DNA of 64,000 bases from Sesamum alatum (taxonomy: Eukaryota; Streptophyta; Magnoliopsida; Lamiales; Pedaliaceae). This document shows positions 36,355-48,289 of this stretch, in pieces. The notes beneath the pieces were generated by a model, which made no database searches, had not been told where the DNA came from, and saw only the letters and a list, made by a program, of their open reading frames with translations. Both the position numbers and the translations under genes were made by a program. Positions within the stretch are counted from its first letter, which is position 1; every line of letters starts with the position of its first letter. The stretch lies in the NCBI GenBank assembly GCA_034509735.1, contig JACGWO010000004.1:18643395-18707394 (forward strand). The letters are read 5' to 3'.

Positions 36355-37100
36355 TACTATATTAAAAGCTATAACGTGGAGTTTTTATCAAAATGTGGCT
36401 TTAACGAAATTATCTATATTATTATAAAAGAAAACCATTGGGCGTACCAACTATTAAATAATCAAATTTACCTCTCAATCCATTTCTTTCCTTAAAAGAA
36501 TTATTGGTCAAAAAAGTAATTTTATTATTTTTTCCTCCCATCCCACTCTATGTTTCTTTATTCGTACTAATTTTATTTTTCTCATTTCTATATATTTTTT
36601 TAATTTTTATCTCATACTATAGTTCTTTTTATATACTCGTGAAAACCGCGTAGAGAGGTGATTAGTCAAGAAGGGGTCAAGAAACGACCGAAAAAATTAT
36701 ATTTGCACTCAAAACGTAAATATAATTTGCTGACTCGTAGAGACAAACGGGCACATACGAATTTCGAATACACTTTGCTAATACACTATATATCATGTGC
36801 GAATAAGATGCGACACTAAGAAAATATGATTTCTAGCTACGATTATTTATTATGGACAAAAAAAAAAAATTATGACGACTACAAATTAATCATAGTTTTG
36901 CAACGGCCATTAGTCGTTGTTTCTACAAGTGTGACCAAAATATTAATCATGGTCAAAATCATAGTTTATGTTTTGGCTATAGCTAAAAACTTTGGTAAAA
37001 TCGTGATAAAAATTTAAATTTTTGTATTAATTTTGTTTAACCATAATTAATAGTATTAATTTATTACGATTTTGGACCCATGATTATTTATAATGTAGTG
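36355..37100 (+). repeat. Segmental duplication, copy 2 (with CACTA-like MITE and extra insert)
   Basis: Repeats 35709-36215, but an insert of about 235 bp follows GAAATTAT near 36413 and ends before GTGATTAGTCAAG at about 36657. The MITE part (36814-37100) starts CACTAAGAAAATATG and ends ATAATGTAGTG, CACTA-like termini. A third, inverted copy of the MITE is at 63355-63632. Confidence 0.7.
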
Positions 37101-37545
37101 AAAAATTAAATTTTTTTTTTTTTGTAGTGTGATAACATTAAAGTTGAGTAAATAGACCAAGTTTTATGTGCATTATGTAGACCGCAAGAGCTTAACGATA
37201 AGATAGAAGAAAAACATAATGATTATAAGATAGGTAGAATATGAAGAAAAGGTGAGCACTTCCTCTTGGATGGGTCCATCTCAATTTTGGACCACACCAA
37301 ATCTACGTCAATCACTTGGCTAATTTGTGAAGAATATGTATGAAATGGATATTGCGTTTCACGATCACCTTTTGCTGTTAATCAAAGACTTATGAGTAAT
37401 AATTGCATAAAACCACAACCTATTTGTGTATAAATTTTCCCTGCTTTTCCGGCATCATTTCCTCCTTGTCGCCTCATAATGCAAGAATCACCGTTCCTCA
37501 AAACTCTAAACTCATCGCGCACATGCACATGCACACAAAATTATA
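37101..37545. other. Higher-complexity non-coding DNA left of Y
   Basis: No gene recognised. Compared with its neighbours this stretch is less repetitive and has a TATA-like TGTATAAATTT at about 37429 followed by a pyrimidine-rich segment, which could be an old promoter or leader. This is weak. Confidence 0.3.
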
Positions 37546-38400
37546 TATGAAAGACTAGGGTGAAACTAATATAATTTTGGTGTTAAACTTGGAAAATTTA
37601 AAAGTGGATTTTCCTTGTGTCAATCACACTATATAAAGAAAATTTTAAGAAAATTTAATTGTTATGATGTGATGCCTGTGAGAACACCCTATGATACAAG
37701 CATATGCCTGAACAAGAATAATGGTGACAATGTGATACAAGCTGAGTATTCCAAAATTATAGAGTGCGTTATATTTCTCATGAATTATACTAGACTTGAC
37801 ATAGTCTATGCAGTAAGTAGACTAAGTCGTTACACTCATAGCCCCAATAAAGAACATTGGAATACACTTTATCGATAGTTCAGATAGCTAAATGGTACAA
37901 TGAATTTATGTTTGCACTTCAATAAATTTCTTGCAGTGTTAGAAGGGTTTTGTGATGCAAATTGGGAAACAGGTAACGATGATGTGAGTTTAACTAATAA
38001 TTATGTTTTACTTTGGGCGGTGGAGATATCTCTTGGAAATCTACGAAGCAAACTTGTATTCCACGCTTTATCATGGAATTTGAGTTTATTGCTCTTGACT
38101 TAACAAGTCAAGAAGCCGAGTGGTTGAGAAATTTGCTAGGAGATGTGCCATTGTGGGGGTTATCTGTACTAATGTCCCTACACTGTGATTCTCAAACAGC
38201 TATTTGTATTCCAAAAGTTATGCGTACAATGGCAAAAGACGACATATTCGCATCAGATATGGTGCGATAAGAGAGCTCCTGAAGAATGGAATAATCTCCG
38301 TGAATTATGTGAGGTCCGTGAGGAACTTTTTCAGATCCCCTCACAAAAGGACTAACCAGAAAAGTTATCCTTAAGACTTCACGGGCAATAAGGCTCGAAA
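37546..38400 (+). pseudogene. Copia family Y pol 3' part (RT end and RNase H), truncated left copy
   Basis: Matches 52205-53060 of the other Y copy. Reads SHYIKKILRKFNCYD and MPVRTPYDTSICLNKN (RT connection), NYTRLDIVYAVSRLSRYTHSPNKEHWN, then RNase H with [27 protein letters not shown] sequence (about 38073-38145) and [11 protein letters not shown] (about 38177). Frame breaks lie near 37880 and 38020, and the RNase H end is degraded. The rest of this copy's pol and its gag are absent to the left. Confidence 0.85.
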
Positions 38401-39341
38401 CCCTAGAGTGATGCAATATGGTAAATAGCCATACGATGAATAAAATCTATAGCCTTATACACTGCGTGGTCCTAACAAAGGACTTGATGGATGATCCTGA
38501 TAAATTGTGGGTTAGGAAGATAGCTTCATAGCTCAGTGGTTGAGTGGTCCATAAATTATGGGCTTGATGAAGCTATTTAGATGAGTGTGAAAGTAGGCCG
38601 CCTTCTATGAAAGAAAAAGAGTTCTTTCTAGAGAACTGATAAAAACTCAAGGTATTAGCGCAAGACCATTAAAGCACTCGAAATTTATATCGCGAAACAA
38701 CGAATTCTAAGAAAATAATACGTGTTGTGGTTGTATCACCCCCTAACGACACTACAACTGTATCTCCCCTAATTATCACAATTAAAATAAATCTTGTTTA
38801 TTTATACATAATTATGCACATAATGTAGTCCCTGTTGAATGCATACACGCAATCTCGTCACAACAAGTATATCTATCATCTCATCCACAAAATTAAACAT
38901 ACATATGTCAAATATCACAAAATAGAATTATTATAATTAGTTCACATGCCGTTCTCGCTTTTAACCCAAAATGAGACTCTTATTTCTTAATCATATAATT
39001 TTGCTCCTAAATTTTATATAAAGCTTCAATTCACTCCGTTCAAATCTTAATATTATCAAAATTCAATCTCTAATTTATTTACTAATTAACTAAGTTTCTT
39101 AAATAATTACAATTTAATACCCCAATTATATATATATATATAAAAATTTGTGAATGTGTTACAGTGCCAGTCCCAACTTGAGCTATCGAAAGTTCAAGAT
39201 TTTATATCACTTTCTTTAGCTGGGTTGTAGCCTCATCTCACTATGAATTAATTCAATCGAAAGATTGTAATGCTAAAGTATATTCGTTTCTTCACTCAGA
39301 AAATCATTTTCTTAATCTAAGTTAGTCATTCGTGGGGGGAA
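38401..39341 (+). other. Post-pol region of left Y copy, with insertion and polypurine tract
   Basis: It parallels 53061-53554, including a conserved hairpin (38520-38576). About 38737-39166 is an AT-rich insertion absent from the other copy: the shared sequence breaks after AATAATACGTGTTG and resumes at TCCCAACTTGAG. The purine tract CGTGGGGGGA (39331-39340) directly precedes the LTR and is the likely plus-strand primer. Confidence 0.7.
38520..38576 (+). other. tRNA-like hairpin in Y post-pol region (left copy)
   Basis: The perfect 10-bp inverted repeat ATAGCTTCAT (38520-38529) / ATGAAGCTAT (38567-38576) encloses TAGCTCAGTGGTTGAGTGG, which resembles a tRNA D-arm and A box, then a small hairpin CCATA-AAT-TATGG. 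There is no T-arm or B box, so it is not an ordinary tRNA gene. The same layout is at 53176-53233. Confidence 0.55.
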
Positions 39342-39972
39342 TGTTGAGAATGACTAAATAAAGTAAAGCCTTTTTCCTTTGTCCTACATAGATTTTACAA
39401 CCAACTTTCTACTTATACATATTGAGCCTCCTGGTTGGTTTTGAAACAAGAAGTGTGAGCGGGTGGATTTTGGAAGAATTGCACATGCCCCCCCCCCCCC
39501 CCACCCTCCCAAATCCCATCCCGGTCCGGGTTGGGCTGAGCACACGCGGTTATATTCCTTTTTTGAGACATTACACTAGAATCCTGCAGATTTTTATTTT
39601 GAAAGCTTCAAAGCTGATCAAGTCTTAGAGGTTGAGAAAAATCCTCCTTGTATATCAGTTTCGTACGTGCAAGAGATAGAGTCCAGATGCATAAATTTCT
39701 CAACATTCAAAGCTTTATTCTCCTATAAATAGCTTCAATTAGTGCTTCATTTAACACACGAAAAACTGGGTTTCTTCTCCCCCTTCTTGCTTCTATTTCC
39801 TCTTCTTCTGAGTGAGTTGTTCCAAACTCTCTACCACGAGTGCATATGTTAGAGGGTATAGTTGTATGAACCTTAGGGAGGGATCGGCTGTTCCTATTTG
39901 CACCTCGGTGGCACCGAAATTTCGCTTTCAAGGAAGTGGTTTTTCCACGGTAGTAACATTATTTTTCTTACA
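39342..39972 (+). repeat. LTR of copia family Y (left)
   Basis: 631 bp from TGTTGAGAATGACTAAATAA to TTATTTTTCTTACA, matching 53555-54175. It has a TATA box TATAAATA at 39724-39731 and a long C run at about 39489-39502. It serves both as 3' LTR of the left partial copy and 5' LTR of the gag-pol copy that follows. No standard tRNA-Met primer site follows it. Confidence 0.85.
39724..39731 (+). promoter_or_regulatory. TATA box of Y LTR
   Basis: TATAAATA, in the same place as TATAAATA at 53917-53924 in the other LTR. This is the likely start region for element transcription. Confidence 0.55.
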
Positions 39973-39996
39973 ATTTGAAAGTGAAATTACGTTCAA

Positions 39997-41309
39997 ATGG
40001 TTGTTCCTGTTTCTAAAACACTGTCTGATCCATCCAAATTGGAACCACTCAATGGTACCAATTACAAATGTTGGTCACAAAAGTTGCTCATCTTCTTCGA
40101 ACAGTTGGATGTAGACTATGTGTTGTTCACAAAACCGCCTATACCTGAAACTCTGGCAGAAACCTCCACTTTTGCCTTGACTCCTATCACAACCGAAAAA
40201 TCCAAAAAACCTGAGGAGGAGGCCAATTCGAAATATGACAGATACAAGAAAATGGTGAGAGGTCATTTGCATAATCATATGAACAACTTGTTTGATTTGA
40301 TTGTCAACCAAAAGAGTGTAAAAGAAGTTTGGGGCACGTCGGAGACAAGATATGGAGGTAATGATGCTGGCAGAAAAAAGTACATAGTTGTAAAGTGGCT
40401 CCAGTTTCAAACAGTAGATGGAAATTAATAATGGGCCAAGTCCATGAATATGAGAACTTAATGGCAGAATTACTAAGCGAAGGTATGCAAATGTGTGGTA
40501 TCTTGCAAGCGAATGTACTTGTTGAAAAATTTCCCCCTACCTAGAGTGAATACCGAAATCATCTGAAGCACAAGAAAAAGGGATCTAACTCTTCAGGAAT
40601 TGATAAGCCATATGAGAACTAGAGGAAGCTAACCGCATGAAAGATAAGAAAACTTCTATCTCTTCTCTTTCAGTTGAAACTAACCTAGTTGAATCTGTTG
40701 GATCTAAAAGATAGGTTCCATCAAAATAAAGGAAAAATTTTCAAATAGGCAATCAACACAAGCTATTCAAAGGGATTGATGGCAAGATCTAGAAAAGAAA
40801 ACAATTGTGCTACTGTTGTGGGAAACCCGGACATAAAGCTTACCAATGCTACCAAAGAAGCCAAACCAGAAACCGGCCACTAAAGCTACTCCACAAGCCA
40901 ACCTAGCGTAAAAAGACGAGATCATTGCTATAGTAGTCGTAGAGGCGAACTTGGTAGAGAACAAAGAGGATTGGATACAAGACACCGGCGCATCCAGACA
41001 CTTCTACTCCAACAAAGCATTATTCCACAAAATTTCTTGATGCAACTGACGAGGAGTGTGTCTTCATGGGGAACTCCGCTATTGCTAGAGTCATGGGTAA
41101 AGGAAAGATTTTCCTTAAACTTACATATGGTAAAACTTTAGCTTTAAATGACGTATTATATGTGCCTTCTTTGCGTAGAAATCTTATTTCTAGTGGCTTA
41201 TTGAATAAAGCCGGATTGAAAATTGTGTTAGAATCTAATAAGATCATAATCACTAAAAATAGTGAGTTGTAGGAAAGGGATAGTTATCATGTGGATTATT
41301 TGTGCTGAA
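39997..41309 (+). pseudogene. Copia family Y gag and protease, broken and split by X element B
   Basis: An ATG at 39997 gives MVVPVSKTLSDPSKLEPLNG, then NYKCWSQKLLIFFEQLDVDY and YKKMVRGHLHNHMNNLFDL, a copia gag domain, stopping at 40426. Further gag lies in other frames. A zinc knuckle CYCCGKPGHKAYQC (CX2CX4HX4C) is at 40808-40849. The protease starts WIQDTGASRHF (about 40973) and continues KGKIFLKLTYGKTLALNDVL to 41272. The coding path is cut at 41309/41315 by element B and resumes at 50468. Confidence 0.88.
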
Positions 41310-41314
41310 CATTG

Positions 41315-42191
41315 TGTTAGAATAGGTGACCAAAAAGTCAATTAGATTGACTGTTTTGGAAACTATTCGTCGATCTTTATCAAAGTAATATTATATTGAT
41401 GGATAAAGTAAGTATTCATCATTGGCAACATGTGTTTGTTGTGCTTACTACTCACATTGAATGGCATTTCAATCACAACAAATGCCCATAGACTGATTGG
41501 TTAAACCCATTGAGTTGAGCTGTGCATAGGATGGTGGCTATGAAACCAACTCTTTGAGGGTCGGTCTGAAACGTTCCAAGTCGAGGACCTCGAGATTGGG
41601 CCTCGAGTGCCCTATAGAGACTTGCACTAAGTATTGCATTCACTAGGTGTGTGCCGAGTTTCATTGGTGCCAGACGTAGGTCGTCTATACAATTTTAGTG
41701 GGTTAGTTGGCAAGGTAGTCGACTGATTGAACTGACTCGCGGGAATCGTCACATGAAAGCCTTGGAGGCTTAGTTGGTATGACTGGAATTCCTGGTTCTG
41801 ATAGTATAGGATTAGTCCTTGGACTTGAGGAATCATGGCAGTCTCATGCATATGAAAGTTGTATCTTGGATCTGGCGAGAGGTGACCGTGTCTTTGATAT
41901 AGTCATTATAAGCCTTGTCCAGTGCAGTCGGAGTATGTAGTGAGGACGGTGGATTCCAAGAGAGAATCTGTCCCCTGTCAGTATTTAACAGTTATATCTC
42001 CTATGCGCTCTGAGATGGTTCAGACTCTTCAAATCTACGGCCGTAGTGGTTGGTCGAGTAGGGAATGGTTCCCTAGGTCAATCAATAAAAACACGTCTCC
42101 AGTTTGTAGCATAGTTGCCTAGTCCAGGATGGAAACCGATGCCCAATTCCATGCCCTAGACTAAGGCCGGGAGATGGTCGACTGAAGGACT
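41315..42191 (+). repeat. 5' LTR of X element B (truncated)
   Basis: The first 877 bp match the 3' LTR closely, then at about 42191 (after GGTCGACTGAAGGAC) the match ends and leader sequence begins. The LTR's 3' part and the primer site have been deleted. Confidence 0.85.
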
Positions 42192-44040
42192 TTAGGAACA
42201 ACATGTTTTTATGTGATGAGCATGTTCAACATGTCTAATTTGCTTTTGGAAGGCATGTTTTATGGTTTTAAGCATGATTATGTGTTTTGAAGAATATGTG
42301 TTAATTTTTCTTTTAATTATGGATATCCATGCATTTTCTGAAAATTGGATCTTCTGTAAATGCATGTTTTAGATTCAGTTTTAATGCAAAAATTTAAACA
42401 AAAAATGGGTTGAAAAACGTGCAGCACTATAGCTGTCGGCCGGCAGGGTCTAGGTGGGCGCGTGCGCCTGCGCACGCGGCCGGCAGTGCTGCTGGTTGGC
42501 CGGTTTCGAATGGCTGGGCCGTTTTTGCCGTTTTTACCTAGAAAATTGGATTTTCCACATTTCTGCATATTTTCTGAAATGATTAATTTTGGCTAATTTT
42601 AATTTTAGTTAAATTAGATTTTTCTAAATTAAATTGTGCCTTAGATTAATTTGGAAATGGTTTCCAAACAAAAAAATATTTTTTGATACATTGGATGTAT
42701 GATACTTGATATCCATTTTTAATTACACGGGTAATATATATTTTTCTGCATATAATTATGTTGTTGTTGATGATATTAGATATTGTTTAATACATGCATT
42801 GGATGTACTTATTTGTTGGGCATGTTTATATTTGATATAAATGTGTATTAATTGTTTATTGGATAAACAATGGGGATGATCACAAAGCCCATGACCCTTA
42901 TGTATGGTTTTATTTTTTTTGGGTGTGGCCTACGTGCCTCTTTGTTTTATTATTCTCTCTCTCATTTTTAGCCTTGAAATAATAAGGATTTCTTTTCCCG
43001 TCCTTTTGTACTCCCCCCAACTTATGATTGGGGTTTCGTATTTAAAGTTGTAATGAGTGTAGTTAGGTTGATGAGGATTTATTTTTGAAATAAATTGTAA
43101 GGAAGCACTTCCATGGCGATGGAGGCCCAAGAAAAGGCCCGTTGGACGGAGCCCACGATGGAGAGTCCAAAAGAATGAAGAGGTGTTACAAGGCCAATTA
43201 GAATGATAATGGGTTAAAATTTTGTAATAGTGTAGGCTACCCTATATTGACCATAGATCCACTCCGAGCTCAGTGGATCACATAGGATTGGGCTTGTGAT
43301 CATCCAACAGGGGCGTGCTAGGCTTATTTTGCATGTGGTGTATGTTTTAATATTTGATGTATGATGTGTTTGAAATGCATCTCTTTATATTGAATGTTAA
43401 AACTCGAACATGCAAAACTTTCTTAATGATGAGGTCTCGGTCACTAATAAACTTAACTCTCACTTCGATCGTCCAAGTAAATATAGGCCCATTAATGGGT
43501 TAAAAAGTCAAATGGTTTGATTTAAATCCAAGCCTTCCATCCATAGCAATGTAGTGAGGAAGCTACTTTCACCAATTCGTGGTCTCACAAGTCGTGGCAC
43601 GTTTGGAATGGAAGAAAGTTGTGCTATTGTTATGAACAAAGGAATATGTTCCTATTTTCCTGTCTCACGAGTCGTGGGGGGCGATAGTTGAGATATTCAT
43701 TTGGTTGATGGGTCGGGCCCAACACTGAGTAACATGATTCGCTTGGAGTCCTCGGGATCATGTGAAGAGGCGAGGCAAAATAACTTAGGGATCTCATTGG
43801 ATGAGAATGGTATAGGTTACCTCCCACAAAGCCTTTTTCCATGTGAATCGTAAAAGTGGGGCATGGAGAATTACGTTTGTGGACCTCGAGCCCACTAGGA
43901 AATGGTTTCCTGGAACCCCATTTGAGATTGATGGGCTTTCGCAGAAATAGTGGGAGGGGTTAATGACTAAAGACCAAGTCTTAACTTGAACATAATATTA
44001 CTATAATCTCGTTAATGTTTTTCTGTTTACATTTCGAATG
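42192..44040 (+). other. Leader of X element B with GC-rich core
   Basis: Non-coding, parallel to 9344-11194. It has a GC-rich block at about 42418-42530 (GCCGGCAGGG, GCGCGTGCGCCTGCGCACGC) and ends with the gag leader, also present in A. Confidence 0.6.
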
Positions 44041-46010
44041 TAGATCTCTAAGAATCCACTAACGCCAATACTGGAGGCTAATAAGTTTAATGGAACAAAC
44101 TACAACGACTGGCTGCGAAATCTTAAGATAGTCTTAGAGTATGTTTGGTTGGATGTAAAAGTGGAGGTATAGGAGAAGTGGAAGTAAAAGGGGATGTATA
44201 AGAAAAAGTTTAGTGTTTGGTTTGGAGGAAGAGATGAATGGGAAGTAAAATTGGATGTATATGAAACTCCTCCGGAGTCCAATTTCATTTTCGCCCGGAA
44301 TTAGGCGGGAAAGTGGAAGTATAAGGCTAAAAAGACAAAAAAATACATATTTTCTTTTTATTTACTCTATTACCCTTATATATATCTATTTCCCTCCAAT
44401 TCTTTTCTCCTTCCCACTGATCATACCGTACATAATCACCAGAGAAAAGATAACCAAATCGCTAGAAAAACTACTACGTCGAATCAACAATTCGGTAAAC
44501 ATACTTTGTATTTGCGATTTTTCAAAATAAATTATTGCTAATTTTTTATTAATCTTGATTGAATAATCCTTTTTCCTAATCATGTTCCCTTTCTCCGCCG
44601 CCGGTACTAGATTTTGTTTATGAACAAAAGTTTTTGTTTATGAAAAAAAACGTAAATCTAGGTTGTTGAAAAGTTGGATCTTATTAATTAGTTCAAGACT
44701 AATTTACCTTATTGTTTAAAACCGATTGCTATTGATATATATATATATATATGTGTGTGTGTATATATATATATATTTCAATTATTAGATGAATTTGTGA
44801 GATTTAATATGTTGTTCATAATATAATATTGTATATGTTAATATGATTTGAGTGTTTATTGTTTAGATGGATGACACGGATAATTTGATGGATCTAGATA
44901 TATATAGGGATGGTATGCAAAATAGTGGTGACAATATATTAGTAAAACTGGAATTATTGTTCTTCTTTGATATATATTTTTATTAATCAGGTTTTTAAAT
45001 ATGTGATATTAGTATAATATTAACTTGTTTATTTTCTGCTACAAAATGAAGAGAAAGGGTTAAACTGTAAAATTACAAAACTTAGTATTTTCTTCTCAAT
45101 CTATTTTTCACCAAACAAGGGGAAGTATTTGAGATTTACTTCCCTTCCAATCACACTAAACAACTTGAAGGAAAACTATTATTCTTTCCCTCCCCCTCCC
45201 TCTTCCCATCCCCCTCCCCCTTTCACTTCCCCTTTCCACTCATTTGAACCAAACAAACCCTTATATTTTGAGAACCAAACTTACATTCTAGATAAGGATC
45301 TTCCTCAGGCCTTGTCAGATGGGTCAATGCCTCAAGAACGCTTGGAGTTTGAGAAGATGCATACTGACCATCGGCAGGTCTGCAGCATCGTACTGGCCTT
45401 GATGAGTAATGATATCCAGAAGCAATATGATAGGCCAGATGATGTTGGCTCGATTATGCTTCATTTGCAAGATATCTATTCGGTCTCGGACCGACATGTT
45501 AGATACGCTACAAAGAAGGCATTCTTCGGAGCTAAGATAACAGAAGGGTCGTCTGTACAAGAGCATGGAGTGATGATGCTATCCCTTGTGAAGAAGCTCA
45601 AAGACCTTCGAGCTGATCTTGAAGAAGATACATACATTGACGTGATCCTTCAGTCTCTTTCTACCTCCTTCGACCCATTTATTGTCTACTTGATAAATAT
45701 GTTGGTCCGATACGAGGCAACGATTGAAAATTTTGCGCCGGCGGTACTACTGGGAGAGGCTTCGACCTCAGAAGCGAAAGGCAAGGGTGCCGGACACTGG
45801 AAGAGGAAGAAAACTAAGACAACATCAGCTACTGCTAGCACTTTGAGTGATCCTGTTACACCGCTGGGCGAAGGTAAAGGAAAGAGGAAGAGGGTACTGC
45901 AGTCAAATTCATAGATTCCAAACGATGTGTGCATTAACTGTCGCGAAAAGGGACATTGGAAGAGGGATTGTCCCAAGCTCCTATCCAATGAACGTACATT
46001 TGAATTGAGT
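44041..46010 (+). pseudogene. Copia gag (family X, element B), split by a DNA transposon
   Basis: The N-terminus (SKNPLTPILEANKFNGTNY, from about 44047) reads into NDWLRNLKIVL at 44136. After the insert it resumes at 45261 with YFENQTYILDKDLPQALSDG and ERLEFEKMHTDHRQVCSIVL, staying open to 45914. A zinc knuckle CINCREKGHWKRDC lies at 45930-45971 after a stop at 45912. This gag is better preserved than that of element A, apart from the insert. Confidence 0.85.
44137..45260. mobile_element. PIF/Harbinger-like non-autonomous element in gag
   Basis: 1124 bp flanked by TTA (44134-44136 and 45261-45263), the target preference of PIF/Harbinger. The ends are inverted: GAGTATGTTTGGTTGGATG at the left against CATTTGAACCAAACAAACCC at the right, which fits GGGTTTGTTTGG-type termini. 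Removing it plus one TTA restores the local gag reading frame. A short ORF-like piece (MDDTDNLMDLDIYRDGM, about 44868) may be a remnant. No transposase domain is seen. Confidence 0.8.
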
Positions 46011-48278
46011 ACCAACATGATTATTGTTCTATTCTTTGGTATTGGATACTAGTTAATCATAATCTGCGAATGGTTTGCAGATGGTTATGAGTAGAAAGCC
46101 CAGACAGGTCCTAAGGCTTAGCGATGGCAGGGCCATTGCTGCAAAGACTAGGGACTAGTTAGGCTTAGCATAGCAGTGATCATGTTAGGATAGAGTTTGA
46201 AAGGAAACATGTAACCTAGCATGATCGAAGTATGTTTTTATGTAATGTTGGACAGTTTTTAATTACATACGTTTGATAAATAAAATTGCTTTATTTGATA
46301 AAGAATGACTATTCTTGTCTGCTAGGTGGGATACATAATTATCCTTAAACATTATCCCATAATTGGATTATGAGTACTCAATATCAAATGATTAAAATGG
46401 ATAATCAAGATAAGCTTACGAATTTGGCATCCATAAGCAAGGATGGTTTTACCTTTAGTTAAGGACGAGGAAGTTGGAAGATTCAAAGAGTCTAACGATA
46501 GACAATTTAAGTCGACTAGCTTACAAGTCCTCTTTGAGATGGAAAGACTGTAAGGCTTCTTTGTTAGACAAAGTGGGCTTGCCAAAAGTTTATCGGATTG
46601 GATCCATTTAGACATTCCTAAGTTACTGAATACACAGCACCAGAAGATGGTTCACAAGTCTAAAGACCTTGGATAGGTTCAGGGAATTAAACTTGGAGTG
46701 GTGAACCAAGCTGATTGCAAAATCAAACTTCTCGATTAGATCGAAGAGGCGTGTATTTAGTACGAGTTCTTGAATATCCAGATGAGAATGGAATTCTCAC
46801 TCAGTGGAATTTTTCCTGTAAGGACCATGGTTGAACGGTCTCTGATAAGGGAGAAATTGAACCTTGTTAGACTTGGTCCGATCGGGGTTTCACTGGATTA
46901 CCTTAAACCGTCTAGACATGGACTTGAAAGGTTGCCAAGTTGAGAAACATGGCATTTTCTAATAGTCATGATCTATTTTCCATATAGGATATGGTTTGGC
47001 AAGCCTCCATCCCACAAAGTTCTTGAGTACATAGGACGGTCCCACATACGTCAAGGACTAGTGGGAGATAAATTAGACTAGGTGTTTGATTTGTGCAGGT
47101 TTAATGCAGAGTAATGCAAACATTATTTGTAATTACATTATTCCACTGACTATATTCCAGTCCTCCTAGGGATAACCAGAATACCTTAGTTACTTGAGAG
47201 GCATAGGTTTCTGGGACTGTCTGGTCAATTGGATTATCATCCAAAAGATACAAGAAGAAGCGATGTTGGACATTGGGTTTGGATCAATGGCTTAGAGCTA
47301 TTGGATCTGCCATGAAAATTAAAACTGGGTTTGAAATTTTGTATAACTGGAATATTCATTTTAACGAGTTCAGACAAAGTATGACTCGATCAGTACTAGG
47401 CTTTAGGGTCAGTGGGAGGATAGTTTTGTTCCAAGTGTTTAGTGTGCAACGTCTTATTCATTTGGAATGAATTTAAGATGTTAGGAAATACTGAAACACG
47501 AGCGTTGTTCATGCAATTCTCCATGATAAGAATTGGATTCCTTTATACAGGGTTAAGCTTTTCAAGACTCAGTTGCGTTAGACAGATGAGAAAGCTTAGA
47601 TGTTTGACATCCCCTACGTCTTTGCCTTAGGCAGCATGAAAATGTTGTTCGTGCATTGGGCCTGATGTTGTGTATGCTTTGGGCATAACAACGGTTATTG
47701 GGCTTGTGCCGAGAAGGCAGTAGACAGCTGTTGAGAATATCTTTAATACCTGAATAAGGATTAAAGAAGTTAATGCACGTTTTGTGGAGAGTTGATTCTA
47801 GAAGGATATAGTGATACTAGCTTCCAGAATCATGTGAATATGTTTAGTCTCAATATGTATGTACATTTGGACTTAATGGTGAGTGTGGTGGCCTGGAAAG
47901 GTTTCAAGCAGGATACCACGACATGTCATTATGAAAGTCGAATGTATGGCGACTTTGGAAGTCGTTTCTCGAAAGTGGTTTTGATTGAAAAACCACATCC
48001 ATAAGATGGATGTGGTGCCTAGCACAGTCGAGCCAGTAGTTTCCTTGGAGGCGAACAACTAGGCTTTGGCAAAACCTTTTGGGCCTGGGATCTCATCACA
48101 GATCCACGGAAAATTCATAGATAACCACCATTTGCAGGCAGCAATGGTAGGAGAGGTGACATGGTTGGACCATGTCACTTCGGCAAAGAAATATAGTAGA
48201 CCCACGAGACCGAGCTGGTATCGTAGATTGCTTATGCTCAGAAGGCTCTGAGCAATATGGGTAATTGGCTTTGTGGTC
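46011..48278 (+). pseudogene. Copia pol of X element B, heavily decayed
   Basis: Short matches to element A pol remain in order: RQVLRLSDGRAIAA (about 46093; A has ILRLGDGKAVAA), WIHLDIPKLLNTQ (about 46600), IWFGKPPS-like text (about 46990), WNIHFNEFRQ (about 47350) and GYSDTSFQNHVN (about 47798, RNase H). Deletions and stops are everywhere, so coordinates of subdomains are loose. Confidence 0.7.
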
Positions 48279-48289
48279 AAGTGGGAGAC
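48279..48289 (+). promoter_or_regulatory. Polypurine tract of X element B
   Basis: AAGTGGGAGAC directly precedes the 3' LTR start TGTTAGAATAGG, the expected position of the plus-strand primer. Confidence 0.8.
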
